64,000 nucleotides of DNA from positions 135,273,988 through 135,337,987 of the forward strand of contig NC_073693.1 of the NCBI RefSeq assembly GCF_029784155.1. Direction: 5' to 3'. Made by a program: the position numbers and the translations under genes. Under the pieces are notes generated by a model. It had not been told where the DNA came from. It did not search any database and was given only the letters and a program-made list of their open reading frames with translations. Of the stretch, positions 25,480 through 37,798 are shown one piece after another. The stretch is from Uranotaenia lowii. Its lineage: Eukaryota > Arthropoda > Insecta > Diptera > Culicidae. Each line of letters opens with the position of its first letter. Position 1 is the stretch's first letter.

Positions 25480-27978
25480 TTCCACAGAGAGAACACTCCG
25501 TTGAACACTCCAAATCCTGTTGATTCCTCTATAAGTGACCCATCTGTAAAGTACATTTTGTCAGCATTGACGTGTCTATATTTAGCTTCGAAAATTCTGC
25601 TGCATAGACAAATCAAACTGGACAGAAGAATTGTCGTAGTCTGGACTACAAACACGAGTTGAAGAATACGAAGAAGGGTTTACGTGCATTGACATGAGGA
25701 CATGGTATATAGGCATAAATCTGGTTTTAAGATTTTGCTCAAGTAGCCTTTCGAAATTTACGATTATCAATGGGTTCATGACCTCACACCTGAAGAGAAA
25801 CCGTAGAGATAGTAGACTGAAGCGATCTTTCAGAGGGAGTATTACCGCCAGAACTTCAAGGCTCATGGTATGCGTTGAGGGCATACAACCCAAAGCGACG
25901 CGGAGACAACGGTATTGTATGCGCTCGAGTTTGATGAGGTGAGTTTTGGCAGCTGACTGGAAATAGAAGCTACCATATTCCATCACTGAGAGAATAGTTT
26001 TTCGGTATAGTTTTATAAGATCTTCTGGATTGGCTCCCCAGCAGGTGCCAGTGATTGATCGGAGAAAATTAATCGTTTGTTGGCATTTTCTTTTCAGATA
26101 CTCAATATGGGTTCTCCAGGTACACTTGGAATCAAACCAAACTCCAAGATACTTGAAACATCTCGATTGAGTGATCGTTATACCTAGGAGTTGAAGCTTA
26201 GGTTGAGCAGGTCTATGTTTCTTAGAGAAAACAACCATCTCCGTTTTTTGAGGGGAAAATTCAATCCCAAGCCCCAAAGCCCAGAAAGACAATCTGTCTA
26301 AAGTATCTTGTAAAGGTCTGTGCAGATGAGACTCAGAAGATCCTGTGACAGACACCACGCCGTCATCTGCAAGTTGTCTTAGAGTGCAGCCTTCAGAGAG
26401 ACAAGTGTCGATGTCACTTACGTAAAAGTTGTACAAAATTGGACTCAAACATGAGCCCTGCGGGAGGCCCATGTACGAGGTTCTTCTAGCTGAAATATCT
26501 CCGTGAGCAAAGTTCAGATGTTTCTCACAAAGCAAGCTATATACGATGTTGTTCAATAGAGGAGGCAGACCCCGGGAGTGCAACTTGTCTGACAAAACCT
26601 CTATTGAAACTGCATCAAAAGCTCCCTTTATGTCTAGAAACACTGAAGCCATTTGCTCACGTTTTGCGTACGCCATTTGTATCTCTGAAGACAGCAAAGC
26701 AAGACAATCGTTAGTCCCTTTGCCCCTTCGAAACCCAAACTGAGTATCTGAAAGGAGACCATTTGTTTCCGCCCACTTATCCAATCGGAACAAATCATTT
26801 TCTCCATCAATTTGCGGATACAAGACAACATCGCTATCGGGCGGTACGAATTCGGATCGGACGCAGGTTTTTCCAGGCTTTTGGATAGCAATGACTTTCA
26901 CTTATCTCCACGTCTCCACTCTTGGGGAACAATATTATGCTTCAAGAATTGATTGAACAAATTTAACAAGCGAAATTTATCGGCGTCCGGAAGGTTTTTC
27001 AACAAGGTCAATTTGATTTTATCAATTCCCGGAGCAGAATTGTTGCAAGAGAGGAAGGCAAATGAGAATTCGACCATCGAAAAGCTGGAGTCCAGACCAC
27101 ACCTATCTGGAGGCACGTTCCGAATTATTTTTTGCACAGGTGTAGAATCTGGACAGACTTTCCGTGCGAAGTAAAATATCCTTCTTTGTGAATATTCCTC
27201 ACTTTCATTCGTAGATGATCGATTACGCATGCTTCCTGCCACTTTCCATATGGTGCTCAACGATGTTTCTCGTGGTAAACCACCCACAAAATTCCTCCAA
27301 TACGCCTTTTTCTTCCCCTTGATTAATTTTTTGAACTGATTTTCAAGGGAAATGTATGCTTCAAAATGGACAAGAGTTCCATGTTTTCGAAAATCTTTAA
27401 ATGCTGTTGATGTGTCCTTATAAAGCTTGGAACACTGGGGGTCCCACCATGTATTAGGAGGCCTTCGACGCACAGATGATTCTGGGATGGGTTTTGTTTG
27501 AGCGCAAACTGAACTATCGTGTATCAAACAAGAAAGAAAGTGGTACTCCTCCAAAGGAAGTAAAACATGCATAAGTCGATGGCAGCTATTATTTCGTCCG
27601 AGTACTTTTCCCAGTCGATGTGTATTGTAAGGTCATATGTCATATTTAGTGTGTTTGAAGAGCTGACCCCATTGGTGATTGTAATTTCGATAGGCAAATG
27701 ATCACTACCATTAGGATCATGAACCACCTTCCACTGGCAATCAAATGATAGAAATTTCAGCAGAGCGAGAGGTCAATTGCACTTGGTCTTGCAGGAGGTT
27801 TAGGTACCCGGCTTTTTTCACTCATGTTCAAAACTGTTAAATTGAAACTGTCGCAAGTGTCGTAGATAAGAGTAGAACGACTATCGTCAATTTGTTCTCC
27901 CCAGACAGTTCCATGTGAATTGAAGTCACCCAGGATCAACCTTGGCTCAGGGAGCACTGAGCACAGGTTGAGCACAGC
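25480..27978 (-). pseudogene. LINE ORF2: partial endonuclease, RT, partial RNase H
   Basis: Pieces in order on the minus strand. 27975-27757 has the endonuclease motif LILGDFNSHGT and an AIDLSLC block; a frameshift follows. 27727-27524 has the GSDHLPI endonuclease motif. 27572-26898 is the linker between endonuclease and RT. 26901-25582 is the RT, with GFRRGKGTNDC, VFLDIKGAFDAVS, LPQGSCLSPILYNFYVSDI and LADDG (catalytic Asp pair kept, LADD in place of YADD). After a frameshift near 25600, YFTDGSLIEESTGFGVFN marks the start of RNase H, which breaks off by about 25480. The copy cannot make a complete ORF2 protein. The endonuclease N-terminus, with its first catalytic Asn and Glu, is missing. 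Confidence 0.85.
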
Positions 27979-27979
27979 A

Positions 27980-29378
27980 CTAGGTTACTTCGAGAGAAAG
28001 GAGGGGCCAAGTTTGCATCATCTGCATTAAAAATGTCTTTACTACAGGAAGCATTGCCAAAACAATGTCTTTGATGTGTTCTGGTTTATTGAAACACGAA
28101 AAAATTCCGTTGAAAATGTCAGACAACTTAAAGAGTCCAGACTGGGTAGTTGATTCTGGCATTAGGTTAGGGGATGAGGTTTGCGATTTTCCCGCAGTTG
28201 ATGGTTTACTCTGTTGTGGAACTTTCCCGCGAAAGCCTGGAGTATCTTGTTTTTCACTTTCCGAAACCGATGAATTTTTCTCTACTCTGATTGAGGAGAT
28301 AATCGTAGGAATTTTTGGAGGTATTTTGAGGGAAGGCATTTTTGCACGCTTCCGAGAGCCTCCTACAGAGAGGACTGGATGAACCTCATCAGCCGTGTCT
28401 GTGTCCCCGGTGTCCTCATTATTAACTGGCAGCAATGAGAAAATATTGCTAGGTTGAGAATGGGTTGGTGGAGAGGCGCTCTTTAATATGGCGCGGCATA
28501 AGAACGTTTAGAACGCTCTTTTAAAGAGCGCCTCTGCTTATCCCAGCTACCTTGAAATGCCTCGCACGAAGTGATTTCATGGGATGAGCCCCCGCAATAG
28601 ACACATTTTTGGTCTATTGCCATGCATGCTCCTTCCCCATCATTCTCCCCGCAACGAGATCATCGCTGCTTATTGCAGCAATGAGATGCAGTCCCAACTT
28701 TAGGCGATTTTTGCACTCCATTGGGCGAGGCACATAAAGGCGTACTGGAAGCCTTAAAATTCCCTCAATCAAGACGTAGTGTGGGAGGGCTGTTCTCGCG
28801 AAGGTCACTCGAATCGAGGCTGAAGGCGTATACTTTTGAACGCCATCAACGGCGATGGTAGTCTTGAGTTGGCGACAATCCACGATTCCTACCGAAGTAG
28901 AATCAAGGCTCTTGAACTTATCAACGCCGTGGGCCTTAACGTTTTCAGCCTCCAGACTCGATTCGGTGATCACACCCTCGATTTCTACGTCTCAAGACGG
29001 AATATAGAGCTAAGACTCCAACTTAAAAAAATTCTAACAAGAATAGCGTTTGCGGCCTTCCGGTCGGTCGGTCGAAAAACTGGTAACGGAGGGCCACCTT
29101 GCCAGATCTTCGGTGATCTGCACCACATTCAAACCTTTACCGTTAGCTTTGGGCCGGATAAAAACCAACCCAGAAGAAGTTGAGTTTTCCGGATATGTCC
29201 GGAGTCGGGATGTTTTATCCACAGCTGTAGGTGGTGGGGGAGAATCAACTACTAGAGGGGCATGAGCACTAGCATTCGAAGGACCAGCTGCTGCTGAATC
29301 CTCCAGATGCTCCTCATCTTCGTAGTTGATCCTCTCATCATCTACAGCTGGTGGATCCAACCCCCCGCCTTCGCTCAT
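27980..29378 (-). pseudogene. LINE ORF1: gag-like nucleic-acid-binding protein, frameshifted
   Basis: The likely start is MSEGGGLDPP at 29378, followed by an acidic, Pro-rich N-terminus and a block containing VFIRPKANGKGLNVVQI. Frame breaks near 29040-28975 lead to the 28973-28614 piece, with LRLPVRLYVPRPMECKN directly before the zinc-knuckle zone. One CCHC knuckle remains readable (CVYCGGSSHEITSC, about 28610-28560). The C-terminal piece (28435-27980) ends WPLLSLEVT and matches the ORF1 C-terminus of the LINE at 43.8 kb (ending KWPLLSEIIDFNA). The protein would coat LINE RNA. The copy is dead. Confidence 0.8.
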
Positions 29379-29889
29379 ATTTTTCGCGGAGACACGAATG
29401 TCTACCGTGGCAAAATATAAGCGGTGCAAAATATGAAAGAAATAATAAAAAGAAAATGATAGATACAATTACCAGCTAATTAGGCACTTTTAATGTATAT
29501 GGCTCCTTCAGTGTCGATGAACCCAACCACGTGGTCTTCTTTTGTTGGATGAAGATGGCTGCTCCAACTGGTACTGGATACAATCAGACGATGATATCCA
29601 GGGTAATTTGCCAAACAATTGCGTCGGCCCTGGTGGTAACCAACCTCTCTTGGTGGTGTCGGTCTGTTTGGTGAAAATGGGAAAACTGCAATCCACCAAT
29701 AACCCCACTTTTCCGAAGGGTTACAAATGTCAACTCTGCCCTGGCGAATGGCAGGAAAATGTCCACTTTTACAATCCGGCACACAACTCCGTATAAAAAG
29801 GTTAACCGTCCGGACGGTATCCACTCCCGGAATAAACGGACGGACAACGGACTCTCTTTTCTCACACACTACTTGACACTAATGCACAA

Positions 29890-30720
29890 GATGCGCGAAA
29901 CCACAAATGTTCTCAACGAGTGTTGCGAGACGAATGAAGTTTTAGGCTTTACAACAAAATTTATATGGAACACCTTCCTGTTCTACTTTCTCCATACTGA
30001 AAGGCGTAACGATCTATAATAATCGTAGAAACATACATATCTCGTACTCAAATACCCTTCCATGCCATACTTGATTCCATTTGCTTGGGCCATCTTCCCC
30101 TCTTGCTATGTTCCTGCTCACTGGAAGAAGGCCAAGGGTGGTGTCTCAAATAATCATAGATTATATCAAAATAATTTTCCATGTCAAATCTTGTCCATTT
30201 TTAGATGAATTTTTGGGAAAAAATGTAGGGAAGCCCTCTTCCCCCTTCTTATATCGTCAATCCTGTGCTCCTACTGCAAGAAAAAAAGATTTCAAATAAC
30301 TATAGAAATATTTCTCGCATTGAAATACCATCCCATGCAAAATATGGTTCCACTTTCTTGGTTAGTCGGGTAATCGAGTTAGACCTTTGATGCCAAATTT
30401 GGTTTCATTTGCTCGATTATTTTTTAAAGTTATGCCTAATTTGTATGGAAGTCCCCTTTCCCTATTTATATCTCCTCGCTGAAAGAAAGGCGGGGCCTAC
30501 ATTTCTCAATCATTTCTCGTATTCAAATACCCTCCCATGCCAAATTTGATTCAATTTGCTCGAGAAGCTCTCGAGTTTTATATAATAATTGTATGGACCC
30601 CCTTCAAAAGAGGTCGTCTGATAATATCAAAACACTATTTATCATTCCTGGTCCTAATTAGCATCCATGCCAAATTTCAGCTCTCTAGGTCTTAAGACGG
30701 CCCAGCAACAGAACTATTTA
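29890..30720. repeat. Degenerate tandem-like ~120-160 bp repeats
   Basis: Successive units share words such as CCCATGCCAAATTTGATTC, TTTGCTCGA and CTGAAAGAAAGG. Anchors lie at about 30062, 30178, 30333, 30388 and 30536. The same family recurs at 33140-33690 and 34390-35090. No coding. Confidence 0.6.
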
Positions 30721-31021
30721 AAAAAATATACCAGGTGAAAAGATTGTATTAAACTTATCAAAATAGCATATAGATACATTGAATAGAGTTTTTTTTGCTT
30801 TTCCCCAATTGAACACCACTGCTCTTTTGGCGGAGGCAGATTTCGGTGGTGCAAATCTGATGAAAGTTTTTTTTCTTCCTTAGATGAATTTATTCTCATT
30901 TCGTCCGTCCGCATTCAGTCCGTCCGTATCGACGACGGAAGGTCGCGCCTACCTAAGCCGCTACTACATTTTCGCCGCCTCGGTATCTATCTAACTAGTA
31001 AAATCTGACCCTACTAGTGAC

Positions 31022-31640
31022 GTGAATTCTGCTGAAAATTTGCGCCTCTCTGCATTGCTCTGGGTTGGATTTCGGGTAGGAACTATTCAATCCGACGGCC
31101 GTATAGTGGCCGACTCTCCTTGGCCGATCTCAGTCAGTGCTGTGCAGCGTGCAGCCAGATCCGTGCGTGCGTGCAAAGATTCGAACGAAAGTGAAAATCC
31201 GGCAGCAGTGCGCTTGATCGGCGTAGTTACTCTCACTTGCGTAGGAGTATGCGTAAGCCAACCCTCGTTTGTGGACTTTATTGGACCCTGTACATCTGAA
31301 GAAAAGTGCACCAGAACTCGGTCGCTGAGCTAGTTTTTTCTTCCTTGAAGTGTCTACCCCAGTGTTTTGTGTGTTTATTTTAAACGCCACTTACGGAATC
31401 ACTGCGCACATTCCCGTTGGTGGAGTTGGTGTTGTTTTTCTAAGTGACGAAATTACGTCACGTACACGCAACAGGCCTTCGACAACTAGACGTGGGAGCA
31501 GCAGTGTAATCGAATTGGTGAAAAACTTGCTGATCCCGGTTTTCCCCTCGGACTCAGAGGAAAACTCGTCGGCAGCAACATGTTGTGGTGCGTATTTGGG
31601 TATTTCTAAGATGTGAGCCGTGAGCAAGAAAGAATGTGAC
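31022..31640 (+). promoter_or_regulatory. Possible promoter / non-coding 5' exon region
   Basis: A GC-richer, repeat-free stretch bounded by repeats. TCAGTCAGT at 31130-31138 matches the insect initiator TCAGTY. GCGTGCGTGC follows downstream, and a good donor-like GTAAGC occurs at 31251. Overlapping short frames (31022-31333, 31350-31616) have no motif. It could be a 5' untranslated exon of a + strand gene further on; USP47 at 46.8 kb is the next host gene. This is inference only, without transcript data. Confidence 0.25.
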
Positions 31641-33140
31641 CAACATGCGGAAGAACCTTAAACTCAAATCAATTTCGGCAGGTCCGCGCACACTTTCAAT
31701 GACAATCGAGTGACGATTGAGACGAGAGTCTGCGACAGCGTATGTGGGTGATTTATGTTCATGGGAACTCTACGTACTTGTCTACTTTCTTACCATTCAA
31801 ACCCCCAAATTGTGTCCACGAGACGACATCCCACCCAATAGTGCCAAAAATGTTGGTAATATTTGGTTTGAAAGTGGCACACAGCAGCGAATTGTGGTAT
31901 TTTTAAACCCAACGACGACAACGACGACGACGTGGGGAGGAAAAATCATGTGTGTTTTTCTTTTCGATTTTACTCGGGGAATGCGGCTGAAAAGTTTGTT
32001 GCTGGTTGCTTTCGTTTCGTTTTCTTTTGATGACCGATCATTGATGATAGTTTGTTTTGAAATGAACAAAAAAAAATGTAAGAATGAATATTAACTTTCC
32101 TATTTGGGGTGCAAACGAAACTCGCGGTCTTGTTTTTTTCATTGGGAATAAGCTTACAGCTCAGTTACAATTAAAAAAAACGGAAAATGTATTCTTCCAG
32201 TGTCTTATTTTGTTACGACATGCACACTCCAAAAACGGCACAGGTGTAAGCCATCTGATTAGTATTTCACTTAAAATAGATCCCAATCATTTAAATGCAA
32301 ATTTTTATTCTGATCTGTGTTTCGTATATAGCATATACTTTTCTAGCAGTAATTTTATTTAAATTAATTATGCTACGAGTTTTAAAACAGAATCTCTTCA
32401 ATTCACCATAGTTGTTACTGTGTTTTGTAGATGCAACTTTTTTCAAATATTTGAGACTGTTTCTAATCTCTGGGTGGCTAAAAAACCGGGAAAACCGGCA
32501 AAAAAAATGAATCAATTTTCTTAAAAAGAAAAATTTTACAAAGGTGTCATTATCAAATGTTGTTCTTAAGGGGGGGAGTAGGGTCTAACACTTTCAAAAA
32601 ATCGATTTTTTTTATTTTTTTATTGTAAAACATTTCAAGAATGTTGTGTCAAATTTTCAAGTCAATCGAAGCAAAACTGTTGAAATTATAGGCCTTTATC
32701 TAATACTGCAAGAGAGAGAGAGAGAGAGAGCAGAAACTTCAAACGCGTTTTTCTCGAAAGCACATTTTTAAAGTCCGTGGACATCGTCATTTGAAAACTA
32801 CTTCACCGATTCTTTTCAAATTTGGATCATATTTTCTACATATAAAATACCAAACCCCAACGATTTTCTTTTTTTTTTTTACTTTGGGGAGATTTTACAG
32901 ATAAAAAATGGCGGATTTTTTCGTGGAAAGCCACAAATATTTCATAAAAAAAAATTTGAAGTTAAATAAAATCGTTGGGGTCCAGAAAAACATCTATTAA
33001 AAATATATTGCTCTGATTTTTTGACTTCAGATGATTCTGTACTGAGATACAGTGTCCACCGCAAATCCTGTTTTCTAAAAGGCATCCTCGAAAGTGCTCC
33101 GTCACCGGCTCATTTTTCAATATTTTTCTACTACTCTCGA
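31640..33140. other. Intergenic DNA with a (GA)n microsatellite
   Basis: Mostly unrecognised. GGGGGGAGTAGGGTCTAAC at about 32571 looks like the end of a dispersed element whose other end I did not find. A short GA microsatellite lies at 32711-32731. A 125-codon frame at 31717-32094 has no recognisable motif. Confidence 0.35.
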
Positions 33141-33690
33141 CATATCTAAAAAAACTGTGGTGGCCGCCTCCCCTTTGTTTACTGGGATCAGGGGAAGGCG
33201 GTCTCAACAACCATAGAGTCTTTTCTCGTATCAAAATATCCTCCCATGCCAAATTCAGTTCCATCTGCTCGATTATTTCACCAGTTCTGCAAAAAATTGT
33301 ATGGGAGCCCCCTCTCCTTTTGTGTTTCTCTATAAAGGTGGAAAGAGCTTCACATCATATTGGAAACATTTCGTCCATCCAAATACCCTTGCATGCGAAA
33401 TTTGATTCTTCTCGCTTGACCAATTAACGAGTATTTCAAAAATTTGTATGGGCCCCATCTATTTTTCCTATTCTCACAATACAAATCGGGAAAAGTTGCA
33501 AACAATCATAGAATCTTTCCCTATAATCAAATATCCATTTTCTCGAATGTTTATTAAATTTTGCAATAAAAATTGTGTCGAAGCCACCCTCGCCCTTTCA
33601 ATCTCTCCACTGGAAGAAAGGAGGGTTCTCAAATAATCATTAGACTGCCCCAAATTTTTATAAGAAATTCAAAATCTGTGAAATGTTATG
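33140..33690. repeat. Degenerate ~150 bp repeats (second cluster)
   Basis: Same family as 29.9-30.7 kb: units with CTCCCATGCCAAATTCAGTT, TGTATGGGAGCCCCCTCTCC and CTGGAAGAAAGGAGGG. They run directly into the palindrome at 33691. Confidence 0.6.
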
Positions 33691-34379
33691 CGCTGCAGGC
33701 CAAACTTGATCCTAGTCCTAGTACAAGATCTCATGCCAAATTTGGGCCAGATCGGATCACGGGAAGGGGCCGCTCAACGAGCCTGAAGTTTGTATGGGAT
33801 TTTGAAATATTTTGTGCGAGAGAAACATGAAAAACCAGTTTTTCATCAAAAACTTTGGCTCCCGTCGGCCAAATTCTTTCAAAAACGAGTTTTCTTGAAG
33901 CCTAAACTATGAAAAATCTTTCATCCGAAGACTGCGTTTCGATAAGAGTTAAGATAGAAAAGTTATTAGGCTTCAAAAATGGGCTAACTTTTTTAAGGAT
34001 GGTATTCATCACTGTTAATGAGTCGGGGCGGTCGAACATATCGTCGCCCCATTAACAGTGATGAATACCACCGTTAAAAAAGTTAGCCCGTTTTTGAAGC
34101 CTAATAACTTTTTTATCTTAACTCTTATCGAAATGCAGTCTTCGGATGAAATATTTTTCATAGTTCAGGCTTTAAAAAATCCCGTTTTTGAAGGAATTTT
34201 GCCGACGGGAATCAAAGTTATTGATGAAAAACTGGTTTTTCATGTTTCTCCCGAACAAAATGTCTCAAAATCCTATACAAACTTTAGGCTCGTTGAGCGA
34301 CCCCTTCCCGTGATCCGAACTGGCCCAAATTTGGCATGAGATCTTGTACTAGGCCTAGGATCAATTTTAGCCTGCAGCG
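33691..34379. mobile_element. 0.69-kb palindrome (foldback element)
   Basis: The left arm 33691-34030 and right arm 34045-34379 are near-perfect complements, from CGCTGCAGGC at the outside to the GGGGCG/CGCCCC stem by the ~14-bp loop. No large open frame is conserved. The arm contains CCAAATTTGGGCCAGATCGG and ACGGGAAGGGG words, also found in diverged form in the palindrome at 40.9-42.7 kb. Confidence 0.85.
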
Positions 34380-34389
34380 TGTAACTTTT

Positions 34390-35100
34390 TCAAAAGTCGG
34401 GTCATTTGGGGAACTCTTATAATCATTGAAACATTTTTCGTATCCATATACCCTGACTTGCCAAATCAGGTTCCATTTGCTTGACCAATTCTCGAGATAT
34501 ATTAAAAATTGTAAGAGAGCCCCCCCCCCCCCTTTCTCATTTCCCCTCCGTAAAAAAGGATGGGTATCAAACATTTATAGAAATAATTCTCGTAGCCAAA
34601 TCCTCTCCCATGCTAAATTCATGCAAATGGTACTAAAATTTGCATGAACTTTGCAAACATTCAAGTTATGCCAACATTTTGCCTTGTTACAATTAGAGGG
34701 AGGGTCCCAATCTGTAATTGAAACCTGAAATTTGAAATTGAAAGCATCCACTAAAATTTGTAAAAATTATTAAAGTTTTTTTTTAGGTATAATTTTTATC
34801 AGTTTAAGCATAAATCAGAAACAACCATTTTCAAATGAGAACTGCAGCTGGAGATAATTTCATCTTATCTATTGAAACTTGATCATGAAGTTTGTTTTTC
34901 AAGACCTGAAATTTATACTGTGTTATTGTGAGTTTAATTTTTTTTTTAATAATGCCAACATAAATGTTTTGTTGGTATGGATTCGTGAGCCCTCCCCTCC
35001 TTCCCAAGTTGGGATAAATACACTGTTAGTACATTCCACATTCGGCTCCATTTGTTTGAAAAGTTTTCGAGCAATCCCAAGTAACACAGACTAGGCCAAT
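34390..35100. repeat. Degenerate ~150 bp repeats (third cluster)
   Basis: Units with TTGCCAAATCAGGTTCCATT (about 34459), CATGCTAAATTCATG (34610) and ATTCGGCTCCATTTG (35040), plus a C11 run at 34523-34533. Same family as the clusters at 29.9 and 33.1 kb. Confidence 0.5.
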
Positions 35101-35702
35101 TGGCTTTTTTGAGTTTTAATATTTTTTCATGAAGACTTTCCCATGGCATCCAATTTTTAAAACGATTTTATTGTAACATTGGAAATGCTTCATTTATCGT
35201 GCGTTGAAAAAAGCTGAAAGTTTTTCTAAAACTTGAATAAAACACTATCTTAAGAGTTTTGTAAAAAAGTTGCGAAAGTATTGCTAAAGCTTCAATAAAA
35301 CACATACTTTCCTGTTTTATTAGAGCTATTTTACCAGTTTTAAAAATGAGCTCAGTGCGCTTTTAAAACTAGTGTTCAAGCCAAGTTGAAAAATGGGAAA
35401 GCAAGGTATGACTCAATGATCGTTTTCTTATCAACCATCGCTTGGAATGAAGTTCTTGATGAACGAAATGTTAACTCTGCACAGCAAAAAATTTCTAAAA
35501 GTACACGGAATCTAAAACACGAGTGATCTATTTTTTCTTGAGTGTAATTATAAAAAGATGTAATTTTAAACTTCTTTCGATGTAATATTAGTCTATTTTC
35601 CAAAATTGAATAGAAATAAACTGTTTTGATTTAATTTTACACTGCATCATGCAAAAATCAACCGGTCAATGAAATTTATATCACAAACAGTGTAAAATTA
35701 CA

Positions 35703-35814
35703 TCTGCACAAATAACACACGACGTATTACAGGGCACGACACTTAACGTTTTTACTGCCGTTAGTAAAAACGTTAAGTGTCGTGTCCTGTAATACGTCGT
35801 GTGTTATTTGTGTA
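35703..35814. repeat. Short near-perfect palindrome
   Basis: The ~52-bp arms 35703-35755 and 35763-35814 pair with two or three mismatches around a 7-bp loop (core AACACACGACGTATTACAGG on the left). It is probably a foldback MITE or the palindromic core of one. No coding capacity. Confidence 0.8.
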
Positions 35815-36396
35815 GCATAAGTTTTTACGTTTAGCACAACCAGTAAAATGAGTGAAATTATATCTGTTTGATTTAAAATTGAATGCAAATATTTAAATTG
35901 TGCCTTTTTATATTTCAAGTTAGTTTGCGCGTCGGGCACAAAGTAAACAAGTCGGAAAATTATTCGGAAACGAGTCATTCAAAGGCGTAGCTATAGGAGC
36001 ACTTTAAGAGTCTTTAAAGTAGTAAGTTTTTGAGACGTGAAATGAAGAATATGGTTGAAACTGATTAGTTTTCTCTCCATTACAGCAAGGTCAGTTTTTT
36101 TAGCAGCGGCTGATATCCGGCCAGTGATTATCCGGGGAAACTTTTGTCATAACAATTCAAGTGTGCAGGATGCTGACCGAAATATTATGATTTCCGGAAC
36201 CACTCGAGGATGCTGATTATGCTGATTCGAAAAACATCCCCGTGCTGGGAATCATCGGATGCAACAACAATATCAGCCTGACGTTTTCCGAATGGTTTTT
36301 TTATGTTCAGTTTTGGAAATAAATGTGAATTAAAAATGAAACATGCGACGTATTTATTCAAGACAAAAGCAAAAACCTTAATATTTAGAAAAAATA
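35815..36396. other. Intergenic DNA with possible decayed exon
   Basis: After an acceptor-like CTCTCCATTACAG near 36104, an open stretch of about 45 codons and an AATAAA at 36318 give a weak terminal-exon appearance. There is no recognisable family. Confidence 0.2.

Positions 36397-37798
<1,402 letters not shown>

Larger units (their letters stand above)
25400..29880 (-). mobile_element. Decayed I/LOA-like non-LTR retrotransposon
   Basis: A minus-strand LINE with the order 5' leader (29880-29379), gag-like ORF1 (29378-27980), and ORF2 with endonuclease, RT and the first part of RNase H (27978 to about 25480). RT plus RNase H in ORF2, with a CCHC-containing ORF1, fits the I/LOA group rather than Jockey. 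It is damaged by several frameshifts, by a deletion removing the N-terminal half of the endonuclease at the ORF1/ORF2 junction, and by loss of the 3' end within RNase H. No target duplication was found. Confidence 0.85.

Noticed and set aside
28065..28382. 105-codon + strand frame
   Set aside because: Antisense to the LINE ORF1 C-terminal segment, which has clear similarity to the copy at 45.2 kb.
29480..29869. 129-codon minus-strand frame upstream of LINE ORF1
   Set aside because: It lies in the GC-rich LINE leader, overlaps other equally long frames and has no recognisable domain.
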